In this document: in pieces, positions 49,601 through 62,780 of the stretch | Layout: every line of letters starts with the position of its first letter | Numbering within the stretch: position 1 is the first letter of the stretch | Notes under the pieces: generated by a model | What the model saw: only the letters and a program-made list of their open reading frames with translations | Told to the model about the DNA's origin: nothing | Database searches by the model: none | Translations under genes and position numbers: made by a program | Assembly: GCF_029227915.1 (NCBI RefSeq) | Contig: NC_079878.1 | Coordinates: 5,456,001 to 5,520,000, forward strand | Reading direction: 5' to 3' | Length of the DNA: 64,000 nucleotides | Source of the DNA: Hydractinia symbiolongicarpus | Taxonomy: Eukaryota > Cnidaria > Hydrozoa > Anthoathecata > Hydractiniidae

Positions 49601-50192
49601 ATTGATTGCTACTTGTTTTTAATCTTTTGTTAAACTAACAATCATCTTCTGATAATTTGTTACGAACGGTTACATAAATGCAATTAACAATTATACAATT
49701 TTTAGGTCATATAAACAACAGCATATTATGAGCTTACCGTCTAAAGAGGATGAACAAAATGAACGCACGAGACAGAGCTGTGATTGTAATTAATATTTTT
49801 AATAATACGTTTTGATGTTGTCAGGAAGGTAGAGGAAAAGGGATGGCCAATAAGAGTTACCGAAAGCATTATTGTGCTGATATCAGTTTGGCACAGAAAA
49901 TAATTTCAAAAAAGTCATCCTAGCAAAACGTTTAAACAAAAAAATTGGAAGAACGATGTAAAGTCAATCTTAGTCATGTAAATGTACTGAAATCAAAAGG
50001 TCAAAAAATTATTGTAATCATGTGTATTATATCGCTTAGTGACCACACGGGTGGATTACAAATTAACTAATTAAGCGAAATACGATCTAAGATTTTTCAA
50101 CAAGGAATGTACAACTAAAATTTCATTGGATTACAATTCTTAAACTAATATAATTTATTCAAAATTTTTAATAAACATTTTAAATTTACAAA
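46693..50192. other. Intergenic with hairpin-repeat fragments
   Basis: No gene is recognised between the two minus-strand genes. Two fragments of the hairpin repeat lie at about 47945-48070 and 48072-48125. An A run is at about 47084-47098. X-box-like dyads lie at 48542-48555 and 49057-49070. A minus-strand AATAAA at 50154-50159 lies 34 bases past the stop of the next gene. Confidence 0.55.
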
Positions 50193-51599
50193 TTAGACAA
50201 TTGATTCGATCATAACGCGTCTTTTTGAGCAATCAGGCGTCAGTGATAACACGCCTGGCGTAATGTTTTTAGGTAAACTCTTTGACCGTTTTTTAAACAA
50301 TTTTGAAAATACGGATTGTTTTCTTTTTGTATTCGTACTCAATACAGGTAGTGTCTTTGTTCTTTCCCGTCGCTGCCCTCTCTCGCTGTCACAGATATTG
50401 TTTTCAGACAGAGATAAAGAATCGTCTATTATTTGAGTATCTACTGAATTGTATGAACTGGATCTTGATTTTCTTAAGTCAAATAAACTCTTTGGTCTTT
50501 CCTTTAACGTTAGTTCTTTTTTAAATGAAAATATTGGTGACGAGTTGTTCGAGGTCGGACTAAGGAAGTTATTGCGGTCTGTGTTACTCCCCTCTGTCGT
50601 GTAATCATTTAGGTTAGGAGTGCTCACGAAGACTTCATTTCGCGTTGGACTACATGGACTGTCAGTTGTTGTACTTAGTGTAGTAATTTTCTCAAATATT
50701 TCTGGTCTACCACTTTTTTTTATACTTCTGAAAGAATTTTCTTCGGTGTGTTTATTTTGTCCAACGAGAATCTCAATGCTGGTGCAATAATAAGAATTAT
50801 CGCTCGTAAATACAGATGAAGAGTCTGAAAAAGTATGTTCGTTTTCGCTATCAGTACCGTAATCCGATCTAAAGGAATGCAAGCTTGCTGTGCTCGCAGT
50901 AACATTTTGAGCGGATATACTTCTGTATTTTAGTGTGTTAGAATTGTAATCGCGTTTTACAGACTCGTTATCGTCAGCTAAATTGACAGTTATCGTTGGT
51001 TTGTTTTTAGAAGTAAACCATGGTGTTGTTAAAGGTGTGGAATAGCCACTCGTTCGACCGGACTTAACTTTTTTTTTGTTTGCTTCGCAGCTACGAGTCT
51101 TCGTCACCTTTTTATGATTTTTCAATGTGTTTAACTCTTGAAAGTCGCTACAACTCCTTGAACGCTGATCGTTTTTAATTCCAAGACTTTGTTTTCTTGA
51201 ATCATTAACTTTTAATCCTGGCACCAATTTGTCGGCATTTTCTCGATGTTCTTCCGAATGTTTCTCTTGTTTCTTATGTCTAAATGGTAGGATCTCCAAA
51301 CTAGGTGTTCTATATACAGCGTTCTTTAAACGTTCGCCAACGACCTCGACACGTTCAACTAACGTTTTGGATCGTGCACGACCGTTTAGTTCCTTGTTTC
51401 TTTGATTAACACCATTTAAGAAACTAATGTTGGGGTAACCTTTTGATTTTGAATTCGAGCTTTGTCGTTTCTTCTTTGACTTAAAATGGTGTTGAGCATC
51501 GATGTTGATGTCGAGGTTAAATTGTAGGTAACTGATAGGATTATATTCGAACGTTTCCACATCTTCTTCTTTGACCACCATGTCTGGTGTTGTTAAATC
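50193..51599 (-). CDS. Ser-rich basic cytoplasmic tail with C-terminal PDZ ligand, last exon of a larger gene
   Basis: The open frame starts just after an acceptor (ttgtattgtag on the minus strand, AG at 51601-51600) with phase 0. It reads DLTTPD before the ATG at 51581, so the ATG is probably internal and the 5' exons lie to the right. About 468 residues are encoded here. There is no membrane segment, signal or folded domain that I recognise. The composition is disordered: Ser/Thr-rich with many basophilic-kinase-like sites (RKQS, RSRSCS, RPKSL, RKSRSSS, KRSKSL) and a strongly basic patch near the end (KLFKKRSKSLPK). The last four residues, ESIV, fit a class I PDZ-binding motif (S at -2, V at 0), as in tails of receptors, channels and adhesion proteins. 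Function unknown. Long open frame and regular composition make it a convincing coding exon. Confidence 0.7.
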   Translation of the reverse strand, partial: DLTTPDMVVKEEDVETFEYNPISYLQFNLDINIDAQHHFKSKKKRQSSNSKSKGYPNISFLNGVNQRNKELNGRARSKTLVERVEVVGERLKNAVYRTPSLEILPFRHKKQEKHSEEHRENADKLVPGLKVNDSRKQSLGIKNDQRSRSCSDFQELNTLKNHKKVTKTRSCEANKKKVKSGRTSGYSTPLTTPWFTSKNKPTITVNLADDNESVKRDYNSNTLKYRSISAQNVTASTASLHSFRSDYGTDSENEHTFSDSSSVFTSDNSYYCTSIEILVGQNKHTEENSFRSIKKSGRPEIFEKITTLSTTTDSPCSPTRNEVFVSTPNLNDYTTEGSNTDRNNFLSPTSNNSSPIFSFKKELTLKERPKSLFDLRKSRSSSYNSVDTQIIDDSLSLSENNICDSERGQRRERTKTLPVLSTNTKRKQSVFSKLFKKRSKSLPKNITPGVLSLTPDCSKRRVMIESIV

Positions 51600-54500
51600 C
51601 TACAATACAAAATAGATGCTAATTTTAATGTTAACTCCAGATGAACTAAGCAGGTGAATGATCAAAATGCAGAAACAGTTGTTTTTATAATGTTTATTGC
51701 AATTTCCATGTTTTGTGTGTTAATGGTTTCTCGACAAAATTAATTTCATTACATGAATAAAAGCGGCGGACATTCTTCTGTCGGTATTTCTCCCGTTACG
51801 TATTTATTGTCTCGGCTAGAAATAACTATACGTATCCATCTACACCCGGATAGAGAAGAATATATAATTAACGAGACAGGTTTAATGGATGTACTGTTTT
51901 GAGCAACAAGTCGTTTCATTTTCCTGTTGTTAATATCTTAAGTAATTTACAAAAATATAAAAATAAGGAATACGTAACTAGCAAACAAACATAATAAAAA
52001 AAAATTAAAAAAAAGTGACGATACGAATTACTTTTAACATCATCGTAAAATTCAGATTAATACGGAAAATTGAAACATAATTTTATTTTTTCAGATCAAT
52101 CAACAATGCTAATTGACAGCTAATTAAAATAATCTTACTGTTTACTGCTCGAATTATGTGTGATCTCATTTATACAAGTCAATAGTTAAAAATACATATG
52201 GTGTAATGAAAGGTACATTTGAACTCTTAATGTGCTCACTCCAAAACAACAAAATAAGAGTAGAAGATAACTGAGTTATGTTATGTCCCTACTCTACAAT
52301 AAATTTCAAATTAACTGAATCAGAAAAATTTGAATCAAACAAACTGGAAAATACTTTTAAGAGATATACTTCTGCTACCCTAAGTGAAGAAAGTAAATTG
52401 AAAATAGTGGTTGTAGATGAAAATATATTTTTTAATATTTCATTTGTTTGTAAAGCGCATTTGTCTGTGAAGCGTTTTTCAATTTGTGAACACTCCAACA
52501 ATACATCAACCTTATATTGACCTTCACTCCATTTCATTTGCATATCACGTAGTTTTCAAGTGACAACAGCTTCGTGCAGGTAGGTATAAAGAGGAAATTA
52601 GATGTAAAAATTGGATTATCAAGCTAGCTTGTGTATTCCTGAGTTTTTACACATCAAATTGACGTCTTTTGTCATCAATGTATGCCGACACCAATGTGAA
52701 GAAGTAAAATGACAAATATAGTCTCACATGAAACATCACAAACTTAGATGGTGCAGTTATTGCTTTCACTGTGGCACAAGCGCAGTAAGGCTTCATGTTT
52801 AACACAGTTTGCGTGCCAAAGATCTTTTCCTTGTTTATAATGAGTAGTAATCAAATTCTTGTTTAAGTGACAAACTCTGAAAAAACTAATTGAAATATAG
52901 TCTTACTTCTTGTCGAAAACGTGATCAAATCTGGAAGGTTACATTTATTAACTTTTAGACTTGCATAACGAATATTGTGCGGGCGTCTTAAAGTTGTGTA
53001 AGAATGTTTAAAGGAAATTAAAGAATGAGCAAATAGGATTTATAATATCATAAACCGTAATATTTAATCAACATGTCGTGATTTTGTTCCATTTTCATTA
53101 AATATGAATACTTTTGTGGAACATTTTTTTAATTATATTTATTAAACTGAAACTAGCTATCTTCCTGTTTTTGTTGCTTTCGTTTGAAATGCTGAATAAC
53201 AGTGGTTAAATTTTTTGGTTAGGTTGTTATAATGGTGGTGGTAGTTGTTCCGGTGAAGTCTGGATTGTAATAGTCGTTGTTAATATTCAAATGAGTACAG
53301 CTGAACAAGGGAAGGAAGGAGAAGGGGGGGGGGAGGAACCAAAAGCTCTCTTAAAAGTTTTGGTAGCTAACAGAATTTCCAGGAAAATTTCTAATTCTTG
53401 ACTTAAATGTTCTAATAATAAATTAATAATAATAAAGATTATTAAACATATTTTTACACTATGCCAACGATTTTAATTATCTACATTTCTATTGTATACA
53501 TGGTAGCAACAAAACAATGAATATCCTTTTGTTGACATTGTAATTCTTGTTGTTTTCGATTTTACAAACATATATTATCGTCGTGACCTCACTATTATTT
53601 CTTTCGTCACTCACAAAGATTTAACGAGAACAGAAAATACAACAGGTAGCAACCTGTAGCTAAATTGCATAGCTAGTTGAATTCGACCACCTACGGGAGG
53701 TAGCTAAAGTTCAATAATTGATTTTTGTACAGAGTTAGGGTTTATTTGTTTAATTTGTATATTTTATAAATTAATACAATTAATATAACCATTTCTTTCC
53801 TTTATTGCATTTAATATCACAGTTTCTTGAAAAAAACATCAACACTTTGCTTCCGATAATTTTCAACTATATAGGCTTAAATTAGTCTCGTTATTAACGT
53901 TTTAAAACAAATAATCCTCCTTCATCTTACTACCATGTACACAGTTTACTCAAAGCCAATTGAAAATTCTATTTTCACGCCTTATGATAACGTCACTTTT
54001 TATTTTTTTAATCTCTCACGCATTTTTTACAGCGATATCAATAACAAAAGTATTATTACACTGTTATTTTCTTCAGCAATTTTTCAACAAGAATGATTTT
54101 TATTTGCGCAAACCTTCCTTTAAAATATATAAACATATCATTCTGCGTTTCAAGGAATCATATACTAGATTCCTTAAAATTGATGCAGCAATGCATACTT
54201 TTTTTTGCTGATGACAATAAAATTGCATTTTTTACTCCTTTTTCAACAAATAAGAATCAAATAAGCTTAAAATTAACAGATGATGAAAATTAAAATAAAT
54301 TTATGACTACATTTTTCATATATATAGAATGTCAAATATAAAAAGTTGGCTGCAGTGATAAATAGTATGATAAATAGTATTAAAATTGGTATAATTGAGA
54401 TAAATTAAAACTTTGAAAATAATTCAACAAATTTATTTGGAGTTTTTCCCTTCAAAGCTCAATAATACTTTGGGCAATGTGCAAAAATCGATTGTTTACA

Positions 54501-54823
54501 ATCAAAAATGGAAAATGGTAAATATTATGTTTTCATACTTGCCGTGTAAGATTTGATAAAACACGCTTAATAGTTAAAGGTTTGTGTTCATACAAATTGC
54601 AAGTGTACTCTGTCAAGCGGAACAAAGAAAAATGCGCCAAGAAAATAAACGCTGTTAAGAACCAGTGAAAAAAGGTCTATGTTGACGAAAGTTCTTTAGT
54701 TGTAAGCAGTTGCTTAATCTTTCGTAACTGACAAAATCTATGCTTCAAAGTTCAGCTGAACTCTGTTTAGAGAAAAATAAACAAAACAAAAAAATAAAAA
54801 CAAAACTATATTTATATCAACTA
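51600..54823. other. Intergenic or upstream intron, no exon identified
   Basis: Upstream exons of the minus-strand gene are expected here or further right, but none stood out. Overlapping opposite-strand frames at 52278-52543 have no domain. A G-run occurs near 53326-53335. Confidence 0.45.
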
Positions 54824-55219
54824 CAGTCGACGTTATTGTTAAAGTTCGAGAAATACCCGTACTTGTTTACAAAAGTTTACGTTTTTGATTAGATCGTTTA
54901 TAGCTGAAAACAGAAGAGTATATAGATAATAGTATGTATTCCTTAGTAAGAGAAAAAGTAATTCAATTCATTCTCTCAAAAGAAGCTTAAAATATGAATC
55001 GAAGGTGTTTGTTCGAAAAATAAGGGAAAAGTTGGAGTTAACGTGATGAATGAGCTAGAGGAACCGAAAAATCATTCGACAAAACGAAGGCTTGAGATAA
55101 CGGTGTTCAAGGTATAGAACGTAATTTTGCCTACATGCAAGAGATTGCAATGACGTAAGAAAAGTTTGAGACAGCGAAAGTTCGAGATAACGGGTATTCG
55201 AGATATCGAAGGTCGTCTG
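54824..55219. mobile_element. pogo/Tigger-like non-autonomous element
   Basis: The 396-bp element is flanked by TA on both sides. The left end CAGTCGACGTT and right end CAGACGACCTT (read inward) are imperfect inverted repeats. They are followed by aagttcgag and multiple cgagataac/cgagatatcg words typical of pogo/Tigger terminal regions. No transposase frame remains. Confidence 0.65.
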
Positions 55220-55564
55220 TATAAAGTTTTACTTCCCTATTTCGAAAAAAAGAAAGATATTAAAAAGTGGTTTCTAGCAATAACTTTAAAATACGGATGT
55301 GATAAGAAGCAATGACTTTTAGTTACATTTTTGTATCATTAAGATTAAATATGTCTGGTTAATTATTTTTCGTATGTACTTGTTAATATTAACCATGTAG
55401 TTAATAATCTGTAATCTAGAAAAAGCAAAATACAATTTTTATATAATTGCACTGCATCAACAGGAAATAAAAATGGCGATGACTCCAATAATCAGGGAAG
55501 CTTTAAATGAAGTTAGTCATGCAAAAATTGTGAACATTTATAATCGATGTTTTCGTTGTTGTTG

Positions 55565-55593
<29 letters not shown>
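55565..55593. repeat. Poly-T tract of 29 bases
   Basis: Uninterrupted T run after gttgttgttg. It could be the A-tail of a minus-strand retrotransposed copy, but I recognise no such copy beside it. Confidence 0.9.
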
Positions 55594-55596
<3 letters not shown>

Positions 55597-55978
55597 TAAA
55601 ACACGACACTAGAAACACAGCAAAAAGACATGCTATTAAATATATTTTATAAGATGGAGCTCATTTAGGGGGCGTTTATCAAGAGGCGTTTATTATACCT
55701 TTTATGGTATTTCTTATTTATTTATTCCTTATTTAGTATTGATTTTACAACGCCCACTTTTAGTAACTTGCACTAACGGAATCAAAGAACAGAAAAAAAT
55801 AAGTGAAAATTCAAAAAAAAGGAAATAAACATGCTCACGGTTTGTTTAAGCAATGTTTCCAGACTTCTTTTTGTGTATCAATGCATTGCCGAATTAACCC
55901 GTTGAAATTCTAAACACTGAACTAGCTAAAACGTAAGGTTAAATTGCTAAGCTTCTTATGCTTTTGTATTTATAATTA

Positions 55979-56124
55979 CTAGTCGTTAGCTCGTGGAAAA
56001 TCCACGGGTTCACCTATCCTTTTTTACCGCATTGCGTGCTTCTTGCTACTTCCACAGCTAAGCTACCATTTTGCGTGACAGACAGACGGACGGACAGACG
56101 TATACGGGCAATATAATATAGATA
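55979..56124 (+). repeat. Full-length copy of the dispersed hairpin repeat
   Basis: It runs from actagtcgttagctcgtgg through the ccacggg hairpin arm, gcattgcgtgc, cagctaagctacc and gacagacagacgg to tatacgggcaatataatataga. It aligns end to end with the 140-bp copy at 10527. Confidence 0.8.
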
Positions 56125-59100
56125 TTTCAAAGTCTTTAAAAATCAAATGAAACTGCGATAAACTGATTTATAGAGAAACGAAGTATAAGTTTTTACTATG
56201 GTTACATTGTTCAAGTCATTTAATATCAGAAGGAGAAAAAAAGCCTGGAAACGAATTTACATGTATCTATTCATGTGATAATTTTTTAGAAAATCGCAAT
56301 TTTTTGCCTCTTCTTTTACGCTTGTAAACATTGACAAGTGAACTTTGACAAATTGTATGGATCTAATGAGAAGAGATGAAAAAAATATCCCAATATCCCA
56401 ATAACTTTCTAAGCAGAATTGGAGCTTCTGCTTTCCGTAGTTTTGAGTTATGACTAAAAATGATATGCGTTGCATCTACAATTAAAGACAACCTTTATAC
56501 AACTCTTCCTAGATTGTTAGTGAGAAACCACAAAAAGAATCTTAAGATTTTTAAGGTTTACTTTTAAGATACGAAACCATCAAAAGGCTTTAATGCTTCT
56601 TAATTCATTCTTTTAAAAGTTTTTGGCCGTATCTTTTAGTAGAACACTTTACATGTTTTTTCTTTTTTAAAAAATGTGTAGCAAAATAATAAATCAATCA
56701 ATCCTGCTACTAATTGGGTGTCCAAAACATTGTTTCCATGGAAACGCTCGTGGTAACAAAAGATGCGAAAATTACAACCTCATCTTAATTTAATAAAGAT
56801 AGTTGTTTTGTGGTTGTGGGTTAATTTTCATTAAATTAACATTGACATATTTGTTGATTTATCCTTGCAAAATGGAACCCTATGCAACATTTTTGTCCCC
56901 AATCTAAAGTAGGTAGAATTCTGAAGTTATTGAATTGTACACCTGTCGCAGTTAGTATGGTTAATTTGAAGTAAGGTGATTCAACATGTCAAACTAAGTA
57001 ACAATGTGTTACTAAAATATTTTACACCAAATTGTTTTCTTACTTCGCTAATTATTTTGTCATACAAACATATAGTGTAGAATATTATTTCAAACCTTAA
57101 AAAATTAGTTTCTATAGTTGTTTCCTTGATCATTATTTGTTGTTTCGTTTTCTCTGTTTTTGCTCACAAGTTGCTTCGTTTTTTTAAGGATTTGAACCTC
57201 GTGTTTCTAATAAGACGTTGCTTTTAGAAAAAGGTATATCGCTTATTTTATATATTGTACACATGAACACAATACGGGTAATCGCAAAAGGTACATTCCT
57301 ACAAAAGAATGTATGTGTATAAGGTTTGCTCATAAAACCTTTAAAACTTCGTTGTTTACAATAACTATTTTGGTAATTCTTTATATTCAGTGTGATTAAA
57401 ACTGCAAAATCCTAAAAACTCTTGAGTATTTCTAAATAATACGTCTTTTGTTGACTAAAACGATAAACTCATTCATACTGGCTCTTGAAATAATTTTTAT
57501 GTTAATCGCTGCATTTTATCTTTAATTAAAAACAATTTATAACACGAATCAAGGTTTAGCACCTAATCCCTTTACCTGACTTCTTCCATAACACGTGTAA
57601 CCCTTTTATAACGAAACGTTACTTTGTAAACTCGTAATGCAATTTCATGCTGATTGACATGTCCTCACTAAGCTTAAATTAATAACAAATTATCAACGAA
57701 TTTGAAAAGGAAAAGTAAGAATTCCGTCAATATAACAATGACCTTCAGTGTTATTTTCAGTTTTATAACATTTATAAATTGATAAAATTCTCTTTCACCA
57801 GCCAAGAGAAGTGCTGGAATGTGAAACAGTTTTTTTAGCGTTTTAATTATTACTATCAAGAAATGCATCCAAGAATTCAAAAGTTTGTCTTTTTTTGAGA
57901 GGAAAAGAAGAAAACAATATCTGACCTCCATTTAGTTACAGCACATTTGACCATGACCACGAAAAGACAATGCTTATAGATAAAATTCTTTAAACTTCCT
58001 TCAGTATCGAATAATTTTATGTGGTCGTGTGGAGATACGTAATACTACTCTCTTAAATGCTTCAAAACTATTGTATCTAAAAATTTCCGAACTTGTTACT
58101 GTAAAAGCTTCGTGTTTTTTGAAACAAATCCTATCTTTCTTGTAGAAAAAATCTACACAAAATCAACTGATATACCTTCATGAATTTTATTTGATTATAT
58201 CTTCTCAGTATGTCTTTCTTTCTTAGTTGTTCTCCACGTCTGAGTTCTTTATCAATTTGCTGTGAGCTTTTTATCTGACAGTTAATTTTTGTCATTTTTT
58301 GTTTATATTAAGATATACTGTCGTTTCTTTTTAAGTCAACAAGATTATACTGAAGCTGTTTTTTTAATTTAGTAAATTAACTGAGAAAATTAAATTGTGT
58401 TGACCAAAATCCCAGATGATCACCATTGATAGAGAATACTTCTCTGAGACACGAATAAAAAAATAAAATGATGGGATCTTATCGTGTAACAATTTTAATG
58501 ACAAAAAAAAACCAATTTAAAATAGTTGAACACATGAGAGCTGTGTCGTTTTGAAAGAAAATTCCTCAGTATACAAGAAATTACCAACTCGTCCCTAGAG
58601 CTCTTTGAGGTAAACGTTTATCTCAAAGAACTCCGGGGACGTGAATCAGAAACTACGGTATACGAGGAAAGTTTTCCGGCCGAGATGTCGGTTTATTAAC
58701 AAATTACCGCGAAAAAGTCTATTTCTCCCTCCTTCCCTTGGAATCGAGATCTGGGTTGAGCGGGAAGAAAACTTCTCACTGGACAAGATAAATTAATACA
58801 CAATACAATTTCACCACATAACATTTTCTTCCCCTGCGCCACATGGACAGAATAAGCAATTTTCTGTCAACCAATGAAATATTTTCCCTGCTCTGTTTAT
58901 CCGTAGATCTATTTTTTGATTTAAGTGTTCTAAAGTCAAATATGTGGAAAATCTAGTTTTCTAGTCAATTGTTTCTTTTTCTAGTTTTGCATAAAATTGC
59001 GGATTACTATTTTTGTGGCCATGAAAAAAAAAGTATTTGAACGAATCTTTAAAAATTTTAAAGCTGAAAAATTCTTCGTGTACCACTTAAAGATAAAATT

Positions 59101-62100
59101 TCTAACAACAAACTTTGCTTTTACATACATTTTTTATTCATTTTTGTGGTCACTAACAAAACTAGATTGTTATGTCTCTGTGAGAGCCTGCTTAAGTGAT
59201 ATCAAAAGTGACTTCTCATACGTTACAACTTGCCACTGAACTCTGTTAATTTAACAAACATTACAACGTAAGAGATCTCTTCTTTACAATGTAGCTACTT
59301 GACTTTCTTAAGACAACAATGTCTTTGATTTAGCTACTTGTGACGCATTTCTCACTTCTTCCTGGAGTGTCTGACAAGTAGTTAAGTATAGGCATAATAA
59401 TGAATAACGAATCAGAATGCAAGCACACAATTTAGTGAATAAATCTGGACAAACATGCATATAAAGATAGTTAAACAACGTTTTGTAAGAAAAATACTGC
59501 GCATTAAGCTGCGTTAAACTCGCTATTGTTATTTTTGTTGTTGTTGTTGTTGATGTTGCTATTGTCCAGCCCTACCTTGCTTTCTTTATCTTTTATTTTT
59601 GACGCATTCTTGAAAGACCTTCTTTGTCTACCTATCAAATTTCGAAAACGTCAAAACAAATTCAGACTATTATTTTTTTTGTTCGTTATAACGTTCCCTA
59701 TTATTTAAACTTTATCGATTTGACAAAAGAATTTGCACTGAGGCACAATAGCAAAACAAAACTTTTTCAAACTAAGTTTTATTTACAACTTTTATATTCT
59801 TTAAATACTTCAAGAACTAGTATCATTAAAATCAATTTTTTTTTAAATATTTTGTGAAAAAACTTCAAAAAATTGGCTTCATTGAAACAGAGTTTTTAGT
59901 TCCTTAAAATCTTTTTTTTTAAATATTTCGTGAAAAGCACATAAAATAATATTTGAAGTATTCTGACGTCACTGTCGAGGAAAGCATACTATGTGCTTAC
60001 ATAAACGTTTTCAATAACATTATGTTCAGATTTTCACCGGACATAACAGAATTAAAGCCATTTCCTTTTAACCTTTAACAAGCTTAAGAACGTGGTTGCA
60101 TGTCTTCTGACCAGATTACACCCCCATAAACTGCAGCATAATTACCCGACATATTTACTGGTAGTTAGTGTTTTCAGGTAAACTAATGATCTGTTGCACC
60201 CGTCTTTTTTCAAGGAATATTTGTGGGAACGGATGTGTTTAAAATTCCGAAAAAAAAGCGGGGGAATTAAAGAAAGAAAAGCAATGTTTTGAATTAAAAA
60301 GCAAATGCGTGGTACTATAAACTGCGAGTTATAAAAGCCTGCGTAGCAAGAAACATTGCGCCTTTAGGCTCAGTCGAGAAATTGCGGCAGAAATAAATAC
60401 TTTTACTTATTTGATCCAGGGGGTTGGGGCGAATTCCGTCCCAATCCCTAACGGGTCTGTTTTAACAACTCTTTCCTGCTAAGTCCAATACTTATTTACT
60501 TTTTATATTTACCTATTTGACATCTACATACTAAATGTCAAATCTTATACCCCTCAGAGCCTTAGATATTAGAGCCATCACTCAAAACTATCCCTTTATC
60601 GGGAAAATAAAATTACTTTTGATTGTCTTTAGTATTTGAAACTTGCAACATAACTTACTTTCACAAAGGCAAATCATTTGAAATCAATACTTTGGGCACG
60701 TGATAAAACTCGATTACTCGATTTTGTCGGACAAATTTCAAGCTTCTGGTAACGTCACAGAAAAAGTGCTGTTTTATAGTTTAGTTTTAAGTGTACCTGC
60801 ACCGAATAGGGTTTTACTATGTGAAAGCTAAAAAAATTAGTTAGTGTAACTTAAAAAAACAACAGAACAACAAACACTGGTTCTACAAAACAACCAAAAA
60901 AAATATCTTGTACAATTAAACCTCCTTGGTACAATTGAATCATTATCCAGTTTAAAAAAGTAGTTTAATTTCATTTAATACAAAATCAAAACTACATGTT
61001 TTAACATTTATGGCAATCGACATGTATATTATATTATGCTCCTGAAACTGAATATTTTTTAAACAAATTTTATCAGGATAAGATATTTTATAATACAAAA
61101 GCTCAAGCGTATTTTGCTGCAATTTGAAGTATGCTTTAGGTCAATCGAATCACGTATTTACGATTAAAAACTAAACTCAACATTAAATAGAAAAATACCT
61201 CTACTGAAGACAAGCGAAACCTTGAAAGTCGCATTTTATACCTCTCCCACATGCAATATGTCTTTTTAGGTACTATTCACGTTATATTCTTGACTCTACT
61301 TGATTTCAAAGTTGTCTAAACTTATTCTCAAATATAAATCAAATGTCCAATCTTCACCGTATTTCCTTTCGTTGATGTTTTTATTGAAAACTCAAATGTC
61401 CATTTAGGTAACAATATTTATTTTGATCGTTTACCTAGTTTACTTTGGCACGTGCAACAGCTTTTTGATATTTTTGGTCCTTGAAGTTTTTAATTTGAGA
61501 TGTTTACGTAACGATTCCTATCTATTGTCAAAACATAACACTATTTGTCATACTCTAGGTTTTGTATTACACAGCGAAATTATTCCATGCTCATGTGACA
61601 TGAATACGAGATAAAACAAATATAATGTTGTTGTTTTTTTTCTTCTGATCAGGTGCTAAGAGACGTCATTTCTTTACAGTGACGTTTCTTTCGACGTGGT
61701 AAACAGTGTGATGTTCTTAGATTTTCTTTATCAATATTTCCGTCACTTATGTGATAAAAATGAGCAAAAGTAAATTGACGAAGTAATATTGGCGAACATT
61801 ATTTCCATTGTCGATCTGTTGGCTTTTATGGAACAAATAGCTTGCATTCGTCCACAATGCACACGCGTGGTTCCAAAAGACTGTCAACGTTAACCAAGTG
61901 TCCGTTACATAAATATTTGTTCTATGAGAGTGACCGTTATTTGGCTCATTGTAATTTGAGAATGTTAATCAAGTGTCTGTTCTTACTTAAGGTGCCCTTA
62001 TATAGGACACATTATGGCAAGAACTGACAGTGTCTCTCACCAGAACAGTGTCTCTAAAAAGAAAACCTCAGAATTTAGCTTAGTTTTTTTTTTAGGAATC

Positions 62101-62163
62101 CTCTCCAGTAAGCGTTTATGGTTTCAGCATATAGAGCGTCGACACGGTAGAAGCCTATATATA
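56125..62163. other. Gene-poor region
   Basis: No exon that I can support. It contains the palindrome gtttccatggaaac at 56732-56745, the foldback at 58558-58675, and a patch near 60720-60790 (gtcggacaaattt...aagctt...acgt.acagaaaaa) that resembles 17458-17495 and 28188-28225 of the duplicated units, so it is probably another member of that unnamed repeat. Confidence 0.5.
58558..58675. repeat. 118-bp imperfect foldback with no loop
   Basis: Dyad centre is taaacgttta (about 58612-58621). The inner arms ctctttgag / ctcaaagaa and cgtcccta / ggggacg pair, and the outer arms attcctcagtatac / gtatacgaggaaa pair again with mismatches. It may be a MITE or a hairpin transcript source; no target duplication is evident. 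Confidence 0.65.
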
Positions 62164-62780
62164 CAGTACACTCCCGATAACACGAACCTCCAAGGAACCA
62201 AAAAAATAGTTCGAGTTATCGAATGTTCGACTTACCGGGGGCAAGAAAGGTATACAGTCATAGTTATACATCACTGAAAAAAGTTCTAATGTGACTCTGT
62301 TTCATTGTAGTAGTAACGTCTTTTTCAATTAAAATTAAGAGTGCATTGAGCTTTCGTTGAATATCTTCACCGCGCATAGAGTAAAGAGCATGTAGTCATG
62401 CAGCACTTGCAATGCCTCCCGAATATCGCTAACTTTGGGCAAACTGGGTCCAAAAGAACATCCTCATCATCATCCTCATCACCATCATCTTCATGCCTGC
62501 TGATCTTTTTGTCAAAGTGAAGTGAAGTGAAGTTTTTGTCAACTTTGGAAGAACAATTTATATCATTGAAAGAAAAATAGTCACTTTTTACTGAGATTGT
62601 TTTCATTTTTTCTCTGAAGTTTGAGTTATCGGGGGAATTTCTGTCCAGGGGACAGGAAAACAAATGTTCGAGTTATCGGGGGATCAAGTTAGCGAGTGAT
62701 TTTTGTGAAAAAGTATTAGTGAAGTTTCAACGGGAATTCAAAAACAGTTCGAGTTACTGGAAGTTATCGGGAGTGTACTG
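62164..62780. mobile_element. pogo/Tigger-like element, internally deleted
   Basis: The 617-bp element has near-perfect inverted repeats CAGTACACTCCCGATAAC at both ends and TA on each side (62162-62163, 62781-62782). Sub-terminal gttcgagttatcg words repeat. A minus-strand frame (62367-62663, 98 residues) holds an acidic run EDDGDEDDDED, like the C-terminal end of Tigger/CENP-B-type transposases. It is probably the remnant of the transposase gene. Confidence 0.85.

Noticed and set aside
52278-52543. Overlapping 80- and 84-residue frames on both strands
   Set aside because: Neither has a recognisable domain or splice context, and mirror-image open frames are common in A+T-rich DNA.
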